DNA of 64,000 nt from an uncultured Prevotellaceae bacterium (GTDB lineage Bacteria; Bacteroidota; Bacteroidia; Bacteroidales; Bacteroidaceae), in contig CADCET010000003.1 in the NCBI GenBank assembly GCA_902800495.1, forward strand, positions 45,966 to 109,965, given 5' to 3'. The notes under the pieces were generated by a model. It was given only the letters and a program-made list of their open reading frames with translations. It made no database searches and was not told the DNA's origin. The translations under genes and the position numbers were made by a program. Within the stretch, counting starts at the first letter, position 1. Every line of letters begins with the position of its first letter. This document shows, piece after piece, positions 43,747 to 52,942 of the stretch.

Positions 43747-44851
43747 ATCGATCGGAAACACTATAAGTCTTTGTGCGTTCCTCATTCTGATAGGTTAGAA
43801 GTTGTTTCTCCAGCAAAGTGCTGATGGCGTACTGAACGGAACTGGGCGATTTGAGCGCATGCTTCTTCACAAAACGGGCAGAGGTTACACCGCTGGCTAT
43901 GCCTTCTTTGGCAATGGCAACCAGCGTTTCTTTCTGCTGATAGTTGAGCTGGTTCATGACCGAGGCAAAGGTTCGGCCCTTTTCTTCCAGAATGTCTTTC
44001 AGCGTTTTATTGATGTCCGACTCATCAATGACCTTTACGGGATCCAGATAGGCAAATGCGTTGTGGAGCACGTTGTGGACGTAGTAGGTATGGCCTTCAA
44101 AAAGGTCGTAGGCAAGCGATACGGCCTCAGGTAAGATCTTTCTACCAGCTTTTGAAAACTGCTCTTCGGCAAAAGCCGTATAGATATCCTTTGGAATACA
44201 GTCAAGATATAGCTGCTCCGCACTGTTATAGAAAGGTTGGGCCGCTGAGTTGAACATGTTTTCCAGAATATGACGGTTGCTGCCGGCATAGATAAACAGG
44301 CAATTGTTCATTTTCTGGATATGCGTTCGCAGCAAAGCCTCCACATTTTTCTCTGGGTATTGGGATATTTGCTGAAACTCATCGATGGCGAAAATGCATG
44401 GTTTGTCAGCCTGTTCCAGATAATGGAAGATCTCTTCCAGTGTTAACTCTGGCGTGTGGATGTCGCCCAGTTTGATATCGAATGTAGGGAGACCACTAAT
44501 CGGGTCGTAGCCAATACTGCCTGCCAAAGAGTGAAGACCTGCCAGAAACTGATCAATCACCGCCTTTCCTTTGGGCACCAGTACAGAGTATATCTCTTTG
44601 CCAAGAAACAATACCAATTCGTGCAGGCTGGTAGTGGGATATATATCCGTATAAAAGGTATAGCAGTTGTTCTTGATGGACGGTTGCTCATACACATGGC
44701 GAATCAACTGCGTCTTACCCATTCTTCGAGGCGATGTTAACAGAACATGCGCTTTGTTCTCAAGAGTGCTTACAAACCACATAGTTTCTTTCCCTCTATC
44801 ACAGAAATAGGGTTCTGGAATGATACCGGTGATGTAGAAAGGATTCTCCAT
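43715..44851 (-). CDS. AAA-type ATPase (ATPase_2 family) with C-terminal winged helix
   Basis: The start at 44851 gives MENPFYITGIIPEPYFCDRG, typical of this Bacteroidetes family. In the 378-residue protein Walker A is SPRRMGKTQLIRH and Walker B is PCIFAIDEFQQI. The C-terminus (SPSSVQYAISTLLEKQLLTY) looks like a winged helix. The family is widespread and of unknown function; here it lies at the left edge of a defence island. Its own promoter (44869-44900) has an inverted repeat ATAGAA-A-TTCTAT just upstream (44908-44920). Confidence 0.75.
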   Translation of the reverse strand: MENPFYITGIIPEPYFCDRGKETMWFVSTLENKAHVLLTSPRRMGKTQLIRHVYEQPSIKNNCYTFYTDIYPTTSLHELVLFLGKEIYSVLVPKGKAVIDQFLAGLHSLAGSIGYDPISGLPTFDIKLGDIHTPELTLEEIFHYLEQADKPCIFAIDEFQQISQYPEKNVEALLRTHIQKMNNCLFIYAGSNRHILENMFNSAAQPFYNSAEQLYLDCIPKDIYTAFAEEQFSKAGRKILPEAVSLAYDLFEGHTYYVHNVLHNAFAYLDPVKVIDESDINKTLKDILEEKGRTFASVMNQLNYQQKETLVAIAKEGIASGVTSARFVKKHALKSPSSVQYAISTLLEKQLLTYQNEERTKTYSVSDRFMQMWICRTY

Positions 44852-44868
44852 AATGCTTATTTTTGGCG

Positions 44869-44900
44869 CAAAAATAGAAAGAAAATCCCAATTATACAAA
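44869..44900 (-). promoter_or_regulatory. Promoter of the ATPase gene
   Basis: On the minus strand: TTTG (44897-44900), 20 bp, TATTTTTG (44869-44876). A possible operator ATAGAA-A-TTCTAT lies at 44908-44920. Confidence 0.6.
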
Positions 44901-44922
44901 TCCTATAATAGAAATTCTATAA

Positions 44923-45036
44923 TCAAAACTCCCTTTTCACCTTTTTTAAGAATCGACACAATTGCTCTGGTGCCAAGTCCTCTAAGGTAAGGCCATCTTT
45001 CTTAAGACGCCGTTCAATTTTCTTGTCTATGTCCAT
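44923..45036 (-). CDS. 37-residue charged peptide gene in the restriction operon
   Basis: A short frame on the minus strand, MDIDKKIERRLKKDGLTLED followed by LAPEQLCRFLKKVKREF, starts 24 bp after the EVE-HNH gene stop. It is helical and highly charged, with the composition of a real peptide and no competing longer frame. It may be a co-transcribed partner or regulator of the restriction genes. I do not recognise a family. Confidence 0.5.
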   Translation of the reverse strand: MDIDKKIERRLKKDGLTLEDLAPEQLCRFLKKVKREF

Positions 45037-45059
45037 ATTGTTTTATTTTTAGTTATTAT

Positions 45060-46139
45060 CTATCCCACTTTATAATACACCACCGTCTTTTCCCTCAAAT
45101 CATTGCGACCAGTCACTTGGCTGATGTAATCGAATATCAGGTGATTCCAGTCTTTGGGCTTCATGCTGGCATAACGTTCTTGGAACATTGAGACACATAT
45201 TGACATGATGTTCTTCATCATTGATCCGCCATCTATCTCCATTAGGTTGTGAATCAGGCGGCGAAGATCTTCGTCGTTATTCACATCACGCAGCATAGAT
45301 GACTCTGCCTGCATCATTATTGTCGTGGCGGCCTTCCTCCTATACTGAGGCTTTACCTCATGCATTTGCTGTTGCTTGGCCAAAATCTCTTTTAACTCCT
45401 CAATCGTATAAGGTGGATTTTTCCTGTGTAGCATATAGTGGCAGTTGGGGCAAACTGGTGCCAAATCCGTATCTACGTTCAATTCGTATTCTTGACCAAT
45501 AGTAGAAATAGGTGTCAGATGATGAACATGGATAAAGTTCTTGCCTATTTCCCCATAAGTAGCCTCAAAGTCACGTCCACATACCAGACATTGATAGCCT
45601 TTCTTAGCAACGCATTCCTTACGAGCCTTTTGGTTGCGCTCATACTTGTTGACATTCACCTTCATCAAAGCCCCTTCGTAGAGTTTCTCGTCATCCTCAG
45701 GATAATCCACATCGTAGACATCATCGTTTATCAGCTGATGAGGATGCAACAGGAAATCGAGCAAATCACCATCCTTTATTTCTCTTACACTTCGAGGATC
45801 CCCCTGATAGCCATGTTCATGCAGATGGTGCAGTGAGAGGATATCGTCCTCATATTCCTCTATCAGTTTCAGCCTGGCATAAAATGACACGATTCCACTA
45901 TAATATTGGTCTTTATCAGTCCAAAAAGTTTCCTGTTCAAAGGCTTGGTCAAAAATCATCTTCGCCTTCAATACTTCCATCTTATAGCGGATGTGCTGTT
46001 CAGGCTTGGTCTTATAGATGAACACGACATCACCTTCTGAGAACTTATCCGTTCTCCAGTCAGCCATTCCGTCTTGTGCTTCTATCGCATCACCAATGCG
46101 GAAAGTTCGGTCGTTGCTTGGGACTATCCAGTAACGCAT
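45060..46139 (-). CDS. EVE-HNH endonuclease (Type IV-like restriction) with C-terminal extension
   Basis: The N-terminal 130 residues (MRYWIVPSNDRTFRIGDAIE, DVVFIYKTKPEQHIRYKMEV) are an EVE/PUA-like domain of the kind that reads modified cytosine. Residues about 175-250 form an HNH nuclease: CLVCGRDFEATYG, FIHVHHLTPIS, APVCPNCHYMLHR. EVE-HNH proteins cut modified DNA. About 100 further residues (SMMKNIMSICVSMFQERYAS...) form a helical extension I do not recognise. The start lies 1 bp after the mod stop, so it is co-transcribed with the Type III methyltransferase. Confidence 0.75.
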   Translation of the reverse strand: MRYWIVPSNDRTFRIGDAIEAQDGMADWRTDKFSEGDVVFIYKTKPEQHIRYKMEVLKAKMIFDQAFEQETFWTDKDQYYSGIVSFYARLKLIEEYEDDILSLHHLHEHGYQGDPRSVREIKDGDLLDFLLHPHQLINDDVYDVDYPEDDEKLYEGALMKVNVNKYERNQKARKECVAKKGYQCLVCGRDFEATYGEIGKNFIHVHHLTPISTIGQEYELNVDTDLAPVCPNCHYMLHRKNPPYTIEELKEILAKQQQMHEVKPQYRRKAATTIMMQAESSMLRDVNNDEDLRRLIHNLMEIDGGSMMKNIMSICVSMFQERYASMKPKDWNHLIFDYISQVTGRNDLREKTVVYYKVG

Positions 46140-46140
46140 A

Positions 46141-48756
46141 TCAATCCATTGTTAATACCTTTGTTGATTCTTCGCCAAACTGAGATACGACACGTACTGC
46201 AATTTTCTTGCCTTTTTCGTATGGGATAGGTTCGCTCTTGAAGTCGTAAAGTGTATCCCAAATCTCCTCGTTGAATTCCAGACGTAGCGTGCGTTCTGCT
46301 TTCTTCTTAGCCAAGTCTTTGGCAACCGTATCGAGACCTTTGCGCCAAGCTTTGAAGTCATCCTTACTGCCACCACAGAAGTGGATGCTGCGTACCTTGA
46401 AGAGTCCACCCGTATAGTTGTCGTCCATCTCCCAATAGGCGATGTCGTTCACATTGCGGGCTTTTACCTCATCTTGTATGGGGTCGTACATATCCATTCC
46501 GTTAATCTCTACATGACATTTGCCGTCGCCATCGTTCACTAAACTGATGTCTGGCTCACCGATAATGATAAATGAGCCCGCTTTCTTGTCTTTCTTCAAC
46601 AGACCGTCTTGCAGCAGGTCGTCGCTCATACGAACCTTTGACACTTGGAACGTACCAAAGTTATAATCCTTGTTTTCACCACTCTCAATGCTATCCTCAA
46701 ACGAGAAGCCAAGAATCACAAGCCAGTTCGATTCGTCCAGATGCTGGCGGAAAGCACGTACGGCTTCGTTCACGGCGTGTTTGCTGACGGTGCCGAACTT
46801 AGGACCAATCATAAAGAACACACAATGCTCCGTTCCGTCCTCCTGTTTATAATAGCCCTTTGCATTCAGATAAGGCTCATCCAGATGTTCCATCGAGTGC
46901 ATCACGGCTTGTTGCTGCTTCACACCATTGCGAATACCATTAGCCTTCAGGTTATTGAAGATACGTTCCGTAAAGGCTGCATATTCGTCGTAGTCATTCT
47001 GCTTATCATTCAAGCTATCCGGCGAACTCACATCAAGGCTCTGCAACGTCTCAACCGTGAATGGTCCACTCACACGAATACGTTTTTTATCTTCCTCCGG
47101 CTGGTCGTAGAGTGTTTCTTCATCAAAAGGCAAATCATTGGCCAAAGCCTTCAGGGTGATATGTGGCACCTTCTTGTAGATAAAGCCTCTGCGGATATTC
47201 GGATTCTCGCTATCATCGTGAGTTTTATAATATGGGAAGAGCGCTGTCGTCAATCGCTTCTTTGCAATGTTCAAAGCTATACGACTTGTGTCTATGGTTA
47301 TCCATCTACGTCCCCATTGTTCTGCAACGTATGCAGTTGTTCCGCTACCACAAGTTGGGTCGAGAACGAGATCGCCAGGATCTGTAGCCATAAGGATGCA
47401 ACGCTGAATGGCTTTAGGAGCCGATTGAACAACATACATTTTTTGTGTTCTTAGAAGAAGGTCTGCCCATATATTGTTAATTGGTACGACAGGATAATCA
47501 TCTATATACATTACATATGCTAGATTTTTACCTGTTGAAACCAACCTCTTAGCCTTTACTAACTTATCTAGTTTTTCGGGAGGAACTGCCCATTGCCTAT
47601 CAGAGGGTGGGTAATATTCCTTGCCTTCAAAAATGAAAGGTTTTTCTCTATGTTTAGGATTGTCGTGTTGCGAACACGGATTTGATAATTTATATGCTCT
47701 AAACCCTTGAGGAATTAAACTGGGGTTTTGCTTTTCTCCTTTACTCATGGGTCTTCTAAAACCGTCAGGAGCCTCTAACTGATCATATCTTTCTCCCGTT
47801 GATTCACCTACTCCAACTTCTTTCTTGTCAAATAATTGCCTGTATTTTATCCCTTCAATGTTTTTGGCATACCATATAATAAAATCGCATACATTACTTA
47901 AATTATTTGAGGTAGCAGATCCCCCCTTTTTATAAACAATCTGGCTTACAAAGTTTTCACTTCCGAAAACTTCGTCCATAATATTTCTAACTAAGTGAAC
48001 ATTATCATCAGAAATTTGCATAAAGATAGAACCACTTTCTGTTAATAGTTCTCTTGCCAAAACTATCCTATCTCGTAGGTATGAAAGATAACTATTAATT
48101 CCATCTTGCCACGTATCGCGATACGCTTTTATCATTTCCGGCTCACCAGAAACACCATCGTCACTATCTTTGACATTTGTGTTATTAATACTAATTTGCC
48201 AGTTGCCACTATATTTGATTCCATACGGCGGATCAAAGTAGATGCATTGCACTTGGCCTTTCATGCCCTCGCGATTCAGCAAGGAATTCATCACCAACAG
48301 GCTGTCACCTTGAATCAATCGGTTCTGCCAATTGTCGCTATGCTTGTAGTAACCGGCTAATCGTTCCAGTTCATCTTCTTGCTCTTCCTCAAAATCGCCG
48401 AACAAGTCAAGCTGTAGTTTAGCACTCTCGCTCTTATGCTCATGCAGCTCATAGAGACTATCGATGATGGCCTCTGGACGAATATCCTCATGTTTATACA
48501 AACTGCGGATGTCCGTTCGCAGTTGGGGCATATAGTCAGGGTTGTCCTCATCGTCGTTCTTGTACTTGCCTAACCAATAGAGTTCTGGATCGCGTCCACG
48601 CTGAAACTCATGACGGAACACCTGATACTCACTCACTTCCGGCTGTCCGCTAATAGCCATCTGTTCCTCTCCCTGATGGGCACTATCAGGAATGGCAGCA
48701 CGCTTATCCTCGTGCTTGATACTCGAAACGGGTCTTACGTTATCGTTTTTGCTCAT
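46141..48756 (-). CDS. Type III restriction-modification methyltransferase subunit (Mod)
   Basis: An 871-residue adenine N6 methyltransferase. IYFDPPYGIKYSGNW (DPPY, near residue 173) comes before DPTCGSGTTAYVAEQWGRRW (SAM motif, near 467), the beta-class order of Type III Mod proteins. The segment between them contains the target-recognition domain. It needs Res to restrict. The central part (47400-48200) is notably AT-rich, consistent with an exchanged recognition domain. Res lies upstream on the same strand, but a toxin-antitoxin pair on the other strand separates them. Confidence 0.85.
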   Translation of the reverse strand: MSKNDNVRPVSSIKHEDKRAAIPDSAHQGEEQMAISGQPEVSEYQVFRHEFQRGRDPELYWLGKYKNDDEDNPDYMPQLRTDIRSLYKHEDIRPEAIIDSLYELHEHKSESAKLQLDLFGDFEEEQEDELERLAGYYKHSDNWQNRLIQGDSLLVMNSLLNREGMKGQVQCIYFDPPYGIKYSGNWQISINNTNVKDSDDGVSGEPEMIKAYRDTWQDGINSYLSYLRDRIVLARELLTESGSIFMQISDDNVHLVRNIMDEVFGSENFVSQIVYKKGGSATSNNLSNVCDFIIWYAKNIEGIKYRQLFDKKEVGVGESTGERYDQLEAPDGFRRPMSKGEKQNPSLIPQGFRAYKLSNPCSQHDNPKHREKPFIFEGKEYYPPSDRQWAVPPEKLDKLVKAKRLVSTGKNLAYVMYIDDYPVVPINNIWADLLLRTQKMYVVQSAPKAIQRCILMATDPGDLVLDPTCGSGTTAYVAEQWGRRWITIDTSRIALNIAKKRLTTALFPYYKTHDDSENPNIRRGFIYKKVPHITLKALANDLPFDEETLYDQPEEDKKRIRVSGPFTVETLQSLDVSSPDSLNDKQNDYDEYAAFTERIFNNLKANGIRNGVKQQQAVMHSMEHLDEPYLNAKGYYKQEDGTEHCVFFMIGPKFGTVSKHAVNEAVRAFRQHLDESNWLVILGFSFEDSIESGENKDYNFGTFQVSKVRMSDDLLQDGLLKKDKKAGSFIIIGEPDISLVNDGDGKCHVEINGMDMYDPIQDEVKARNVNDIAYWEMDDNYTGGLFKVRSIHFCGGSKDDFKAWRKGLDTVAKDLAKKKAERTLRLEFNEEIWDTLYDFKSEPIPYEKGKKIAVRVVSQFGEESTKVLTMD

Positions 48757-48771
48757 TTTATCTTGTTTTTA

Positions 48772-48802
48772 TTTGTTTATTCAGATTTTATGTTTATCTT
48801 TG
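48772..48802 (+). promoter_or_regulatory. Promoter of the second PIN toxin-antitoxin pair
   Basis: TTTG (48772-48775), 19 bp, TATCTTTG (48795-48802), 25 bp before the ATG at 48828. Confidence 0.7.
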
Positions 48803-48827
48803 CAGCAGAAACATATTTTATATCGTT

Positions 48828-49049
48828 ATGAATGCAACAATAGATATCAGCTATAATCAGATATTGTACCTAATACAGCAAATGCCTGTTCGCTCACAAT
48901 TGCGGTTGGGTAAAGCCTTGACACGTCAGAACATCCGTGCTGAACTGAATCAATTCCTTGAAACGTTCCGTACAGACGAGATTTCTGAAGAGGACATAAT
49001 GGCCGAAGTGAAGGCTGTAAGACATAAGCGCTATGCCAAGAAAATCTAA
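48828..49049 (+). CDS. Antitoxin of PIN pair inside the restriction locus
   Basis: The 73-residue protein MNATIDISYNQILYLIQQMP... is a typical short antitoxin whose C-terminus (EEDIMAEVKAVRHKRYAKKI) would wrap around the PIN toxin. It overlaps the toxin gene by 17 bp and has its own full promoter. Confidence 0.75.
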   Translation: MNATIDISYNQILYLIQQMPVRSQLRLGKALTRQNIRAELNQFLETFRTDEISEEDIMAEVKAVRHKRYAKKI

Positions 49050-49449
49050 GCTTCGTGTCATTGTTGACACCAACTGCTGGATTAGCTTTCTTATTGGAAG
49101 AAGGCTTTCCCGTCTTGTTGACTTGTTGAGTAATGAACGCATTCAATTGGTTCTTTGTAATGAACTCCTTGAAGAGATTCGCGATGTTACGTCTCGTCCC
49201 AAATTCGCGAAGTATTTCCCTAAGGAGGATGTAGAGTCTCTTATAGAGTTTATGCAACTCATTGGAGAGGTATTTGAACCCCAGCAACAAGTTGCGATTT
49301 GTAGAGATGAGGCTGATGACTATTTGCTTGCATTGGCCATAGAAGCAAAAGCCAACTATTTGGTTACTGGCGACCAAGACTTGCTGGTTTTGCAAGAAAT
49401 AGGCACATGCCGTATTGTGGATGCAGCATCTTTTGAACGTAGTATATGA
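49033..49449 (+). CDS. PIN-domain toxin inside the restriction locus
   Basis: The 138-residue protein starts MPRKSKLRVIVDTNCWISFL. The catalytic acids are in VDTNCW, ICRDEADDYLLALAIEAKAN and TGDQDLL. It is of the COG1569 PIN family like the pair at 26505, but the two are not closely alike. It lies between res and mod on the opposite strand; its stop is 8 bp from the res stop. Confidence 0.85.
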   Translation: MPRKSKLRVIVDTNCWISFLIGRRLSRLVDLLSNERIQLVLCNELLEEIRDVTSRPKFAKYFPKEDVESLIEFMQLIGEVFEPQQQVAICRDEADDYLLALAIEAKANYLVTGDQDLLVLQEIGTCRIVDAASFERSI

Positions 49450-49457
49450 TTCTTTAA

Positions 49458-52400
49458 TCATAAGTCAATCGCTTTCATTATTCCTTCCTTTAATCTGTCA
49501 ATATCCCTGACTTCCAGCAAATCCCATTGGCCGTAGGTCTTCAGGTTGTTAGCTGCTGGAATCCAATAGTCTTTCAAGTAGTGGCGTTTGGCATCTTTGT
49601 TACCAGATTTATCACTATCAAAGTCCTCACATTCCACAATGAGATTTATTCCTTTAACACGAACAATGAATGTAGGTTGATATTCCTTATTCTCATCGCC
49701 AACGGTATATGGAATGCGGAAACCAAGATAGGTATTCTTTACCCAAGCCTCCACACACTCCATCGCGTCGAGTGTCTTGGCTGCAATCTGTTGCCAGCTA
49801 TTGTCTTCTGCTATCACATAGTTGACGTGACTCTTCTGCGTAGGATAGACAGGCTTGTTCGTAGGACGATAGACATGCTGGGTGCTACCCTCAGGATTGT
49901 AGTAGTTGAGTACGGCAGTTATTTCCTCATGGTCAGCATTAGCCTTATGAATGCCCTCGTTGATATTGCTCAGCACAGCCTTATAGTCCCATAGCATCAC
50001 CAAACGTTTCTGCTCTGTGCTGCCATCACCACCGACAATCTCCAACTGCTCGTTGAACCAAGTTTCCACAATCGTTTTAATATCTGGGAACTTCTGAAAC
50101 TGCTGACCATGCTCGCGGCTGGTATAGTATTCGCGAATCATCAGGTGAGCAAAGTAGTAGATGACCTGACTATCGCGCAACTCCATATAGTCCGTCTTCA
50201 GCATCTTTTTATCGCCATTCACGATAGTCTGGAGAATGGTCTCTGTCGGAATCTTATTGAAGTCGAGCTTGAACTTAGGCAGGTCTGTGAAGTCTGCAGT
50301 CAGCGAACCTTCGATATTATCAGAACGATAGCCAGTAATCACAGGGAACCGGATCTCTAAAGCCTTGCGTTCAAGTAATGCCCGCAGTATGGCCTTGGGC
50401 TTCTGCGGTTTCGTCACCACCGTCTTGCCTCCCTTGAAGGTGTTGAACGGCACACCAATGATACGGGCATATTCAGGCGGGAACTTATACGTGATGTTCT
50501 CAGGGTTATAGCGATGCAGGTCTTTGCGGTCTATTTCACGACCCAGTTTGTCGTAAGGAATCAGGTCATAACTTTGGCGTCGCAAAGCACGACCAACCAC
50601 CTGTTCGCACAGCAATTGACTTCCAAAGGCACGGATACCACAAACATGAGTAACGGTATTGGCATCCCAACCTTCCGTCAGCATCGATACGCTGACCACG
50701 CATTTGATGTCACCACCTAACTTGCCTGGCTTACCAACGGTATTCACCACCTCACGCAGGATGTCTGCATCCGTGAGGTTGTCTGCTGAACCAGCACCAT
50801 GTTGATTGGCATATTCGTGTTTGAAGTCTTCAATCTCTTTGGCGTAGGCTTTCTTGAAGGCTTCGTCGATACGGGTAGAGGCTTCGTCAAGTGCTGATGA
50901 GTCGATGAGCAGAGTGGGGAACTTGTCTTTAGGCAATCCCATACCATCGTAGTTTGAGAATACATCGAAACGACCTTTTCTGTATTTGGGTTCACCATCT
51001 TCATTGACGCCATCCTGATAGCCAGCAATGTCGCGATAGACCTCATGCGAAACGGTTGTATTATTGCAGACCACTATCAATACGGGCGGAGCCGTATAGA
51101 GTGTACCCATAGCTTCGTATGCCTGACGCAGACCTCTGTCGTAGTCCTCGTAGTCTTTCACGAATTGCTCTAAGGCTGTGTTCAGAAGCGTTGGAAGGTT
51201 AGGTGCCTGAACAGCCAAGGCTGAAGTATCCACATGATCTTCTTTGTCTTTTTTCTTCTGAGCACGCATGCCCCGCTTGGGCAGTTTGTCTTTGATACTT
51301 TCGTAAATATTTCGGAGTTTTGGTTCGTCCAAGTCTGTCGTATTGTCGTAGGCTGGCAGAAAGGGTATCTTCACCAAACCACTCTCAATAGCATCCACCA
51401 GTCCGAAATCGCTAACCACCCAAGGGAATAGCGAATATTCCGGATAGCCAGAGCCTTTCAGATAATAAGGTGTAGCAGAGAGGTCATAGACCTGCTGTAG
51501 TTTATAACCCAACAGCTTCATCTGGCGCAGACCTTCATACCACACCATAGCGGCCTCGTTCTCCTGTTTCAGGTCACTCTTTTCGTCATCTGTCAGACTC
51601 TTGTCTTTGTTTTGCTTAGGCAGGTAGCAATGATGGGCCTCGTCGTTGATAACAACGATACGCTTGCCTTTCACACCTTTTTCCAAGATACGACTCAGCA
51701 TCACGCTATAGTCCTCTTTATCCTTCTGCGTTACCAATTCGCCATTCACCCATTTCTGTTTGCCATCAAGTGGCGAGGCATGTTTACCAGAGAACACTTT
51801 GGGTAGGAACTGCTGATAGTTGACAATGGTGATGCTGGAATTCAGACCTCCTAATTCTTTTTCGAATTGCTGAGGGATTAGACCACGCTGATGGTAGTAG
51901 TCTGTACGTTCGAAGTTGTTGCTACGCTGGCTATAGTCCAATTGCAGTACTCCCAAACGGTCACGAATAGTGATGCCTGGTGCACAAAGTAGGAAATGGT
52001 CAGCATAGTGGGTATCCATTGGATTGGCCCGCTTGTTCAGGTAGTTGTAGAGAATCAGCATCGCCATGACCACTGTCTTACCTGTACCCGTCGCCATCTT
52101 AAAGGCTGTGCGAGGCAATACGTAGGCATCATCTTGGGAAACGGTATGTCTGCGTTCTCCTAATAAGTTCAGAATATAGTTGCCTGTATTAGGATCACGT
52201 TCTGCTATCTCGTTCAGCCATACAGCCGTTTCCACAGCCTCTCTTTGGCAGAAGAACAACTTCAGGTTGGCTCTGCGCTCTTTGTTGTTGAACCAGAAGT
52301 CGAGCAGCTCTTTGGTGATACGCGAGGCTTTGGGATAGCCTGCCTCTCGCCACGTTTTCACTTCCTTGCGGATGGCGTTTATAAACTCTGCATTGGGATC

Positions 52401-52598
52401 TACCGAAATAAAATCTTCCTGAGAGAATATTGCTTGGCTGCCTCGCTTGTTTGGCACAATATTCACATCATAGCCAAAAGGCCGTCGCCCATTAATGACG
52501 GTCTCGTAGTCTATGTTACCGTTCATATCGGTATCGTAATAATACTTCGGTTCCTCGTACGGATTATTCAGTACGGGATTGTCGTTATTGGCTTGCAT
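49458..52598 (-). CDS. Type III restriction subunit (Res), SF2 helicase with altered nuclease motif
   Basis: The start at 52598 gives MQANNDNPVLNNPYEEPKYY (1046 residues). MATGTGKTVVMAMLI (Walker A, about 169), VVINDEAHHCYLP (motif II, about 318) and EQVVGRALRRQSYD (motif VI) are the translocase. The C-terminal nuclease region reads INLIVECEDFDSDKSGNK (about 986), where Type III Res proteins as I know them have a VEVKG form (E-x-K). The catalytic Lys is thus Glu here. Restriction may be impaired, or the Lys may be supplied from elsewhere (KSGNK). Confidence 0.85.
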   Translation of the reverse strand: MQANNDNPVLNNPYEEPKYYYDTDMNGNIDYETVINGRRPFGYDVNIVPNKRGSQAIFSQEDFISVDPNAEFINAIRKEVKTWREAGYPKASRITKELLDFWFNNKERRANLKLFFCQREAVETAVWLNEIAERDPNTGNYILNLLGERRHTVSQDDAYVLPRTAFKMATGTGKTVVMAMLILYNYLNKRANPMDTHYADHFLLCAPGITIRDRLGVLQLDYSQRSNNFERTDYYHQRGLIPQQFEKELGGLNSSITIVNYQQFLPKVFSGKHASPLDGKQKWVNGELVTQKDKEDYSVMLSRILEKGVKGKRIVVINDEAHHCYLPKQNKDKSLTDDEKSDLKQENEAAMVWYEGLRQMKLLGYKLQQVYDLSATPYYLKGSGYPEYSLFPWVVSDFGLVDAIESGLVKIPFLPAYDNTTDLDEPKLRNIYESIKDKLPKRGMRAQKKKDKEDHVDTSALAVQAPNLPTLLNTALEQFVKDYEDYDRGLRQAYEAMGTLYTAPPVLIVVCNNTTVSHEVYRDIAGYQDGVNEDGEPKYRKGRFDVFSNYDGMGLPKDKFPTLLIDSSALDEASTRIDEAFKKAYAKEIEDFKHEYANQHGAGSADNLTDADILREVVNTVGKPGKLGGDIKCVVSVSMLTEGWDANTVTHVCGIRAFGSQLLCEQVVGRALRRQSYDLIPYDKLGREIDRKDLHRYNPENITYKFPPEYARIIGVPFNTFKGGKTVVTKPQKPKAILRALLERKALEIRFPVITGYRSDNIEGSLTADFTDLPKFKLDFNKIPTETILQTIVNGDKKMLKTDYMELRDSQVIYYFAHLMIREYYTSREHGQQFQKFPDIKTIVETWFNEQLEIVGGDGSTEQKRLVMLWDYKAVLSNINEGIHKANADHEEITAVLNYYNPEGSTQHVYRPTNKPVYPTQKSHVNYVIAEDNSWQQIAAKTLDAMECVEAWVKNTYLGFRIPYTVGDENKEYQPTFIVRVKGINLIVECEDFDSDKSGNKDAKRHYLKDYWIPAANNLKTYGQWDLLEVRDIDRLKEGIMKAIDL

Positions 52599-52619
52599 AA
52601 GCGTTATGTCGTTTATGCG

Positions 52620-52942
52620 CTGCTCTCTAAAAAACAAAAGCCTGACCTTACACACAAGAAACGTGGACGATTACTCATCCACATTCCAGGTGTTTGGTCA
52701 GACCTTCCGCAAGAACAAGTAACGCCCACGATTAACGTGAACGTCTGTTGTTTTATGCGGACTTCTTCTGCGACCAAACTTCGGAATGTCTTATAAACAG
52801 CAAACGCTATATTATACCCACAAAAGTCATACCGGCACTCTGCACTCAGAGTATCTTGTTACCTACAAGCGTCGTTTCTTGAAACCCTTACGGAAACAAG
52901 CGACCATAGGTCGAGCGACGACGATTAGCCGATACTTGAGGG
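52620..52942 (-). ncRNA. Structured leader or small RNA upstream of res, attenuator-like
   Basis: A -7 element lies at 52943-52950, so about 340 nt are transcribed before the Res start. On the minus strand GTTTGGTC/GACCAAAC and ACATTCC/GGAATGT (about 52680-52700 with 52770-52790) form one hairpin. Its right arm can instead pair with GTGTGTAAGGTCAG further down, ending in a U-run (52627-52640). In that form GTGGATGA-GTAA-TCGTCCAC gives a perfect GNRA-loop hairpin. The two folds exclude each other, as in attenuators. No known RNA family was recognised. Confidence 0.45.

Noticed and set aside
52620-52942. tmRNA, RNase P RNA or 6S RNA in the res leader
   Set aside because: None of the conserved sequences of tmRNA or RNase P RNA is present; 6S could not be excluded but no clear central bubble was seen.
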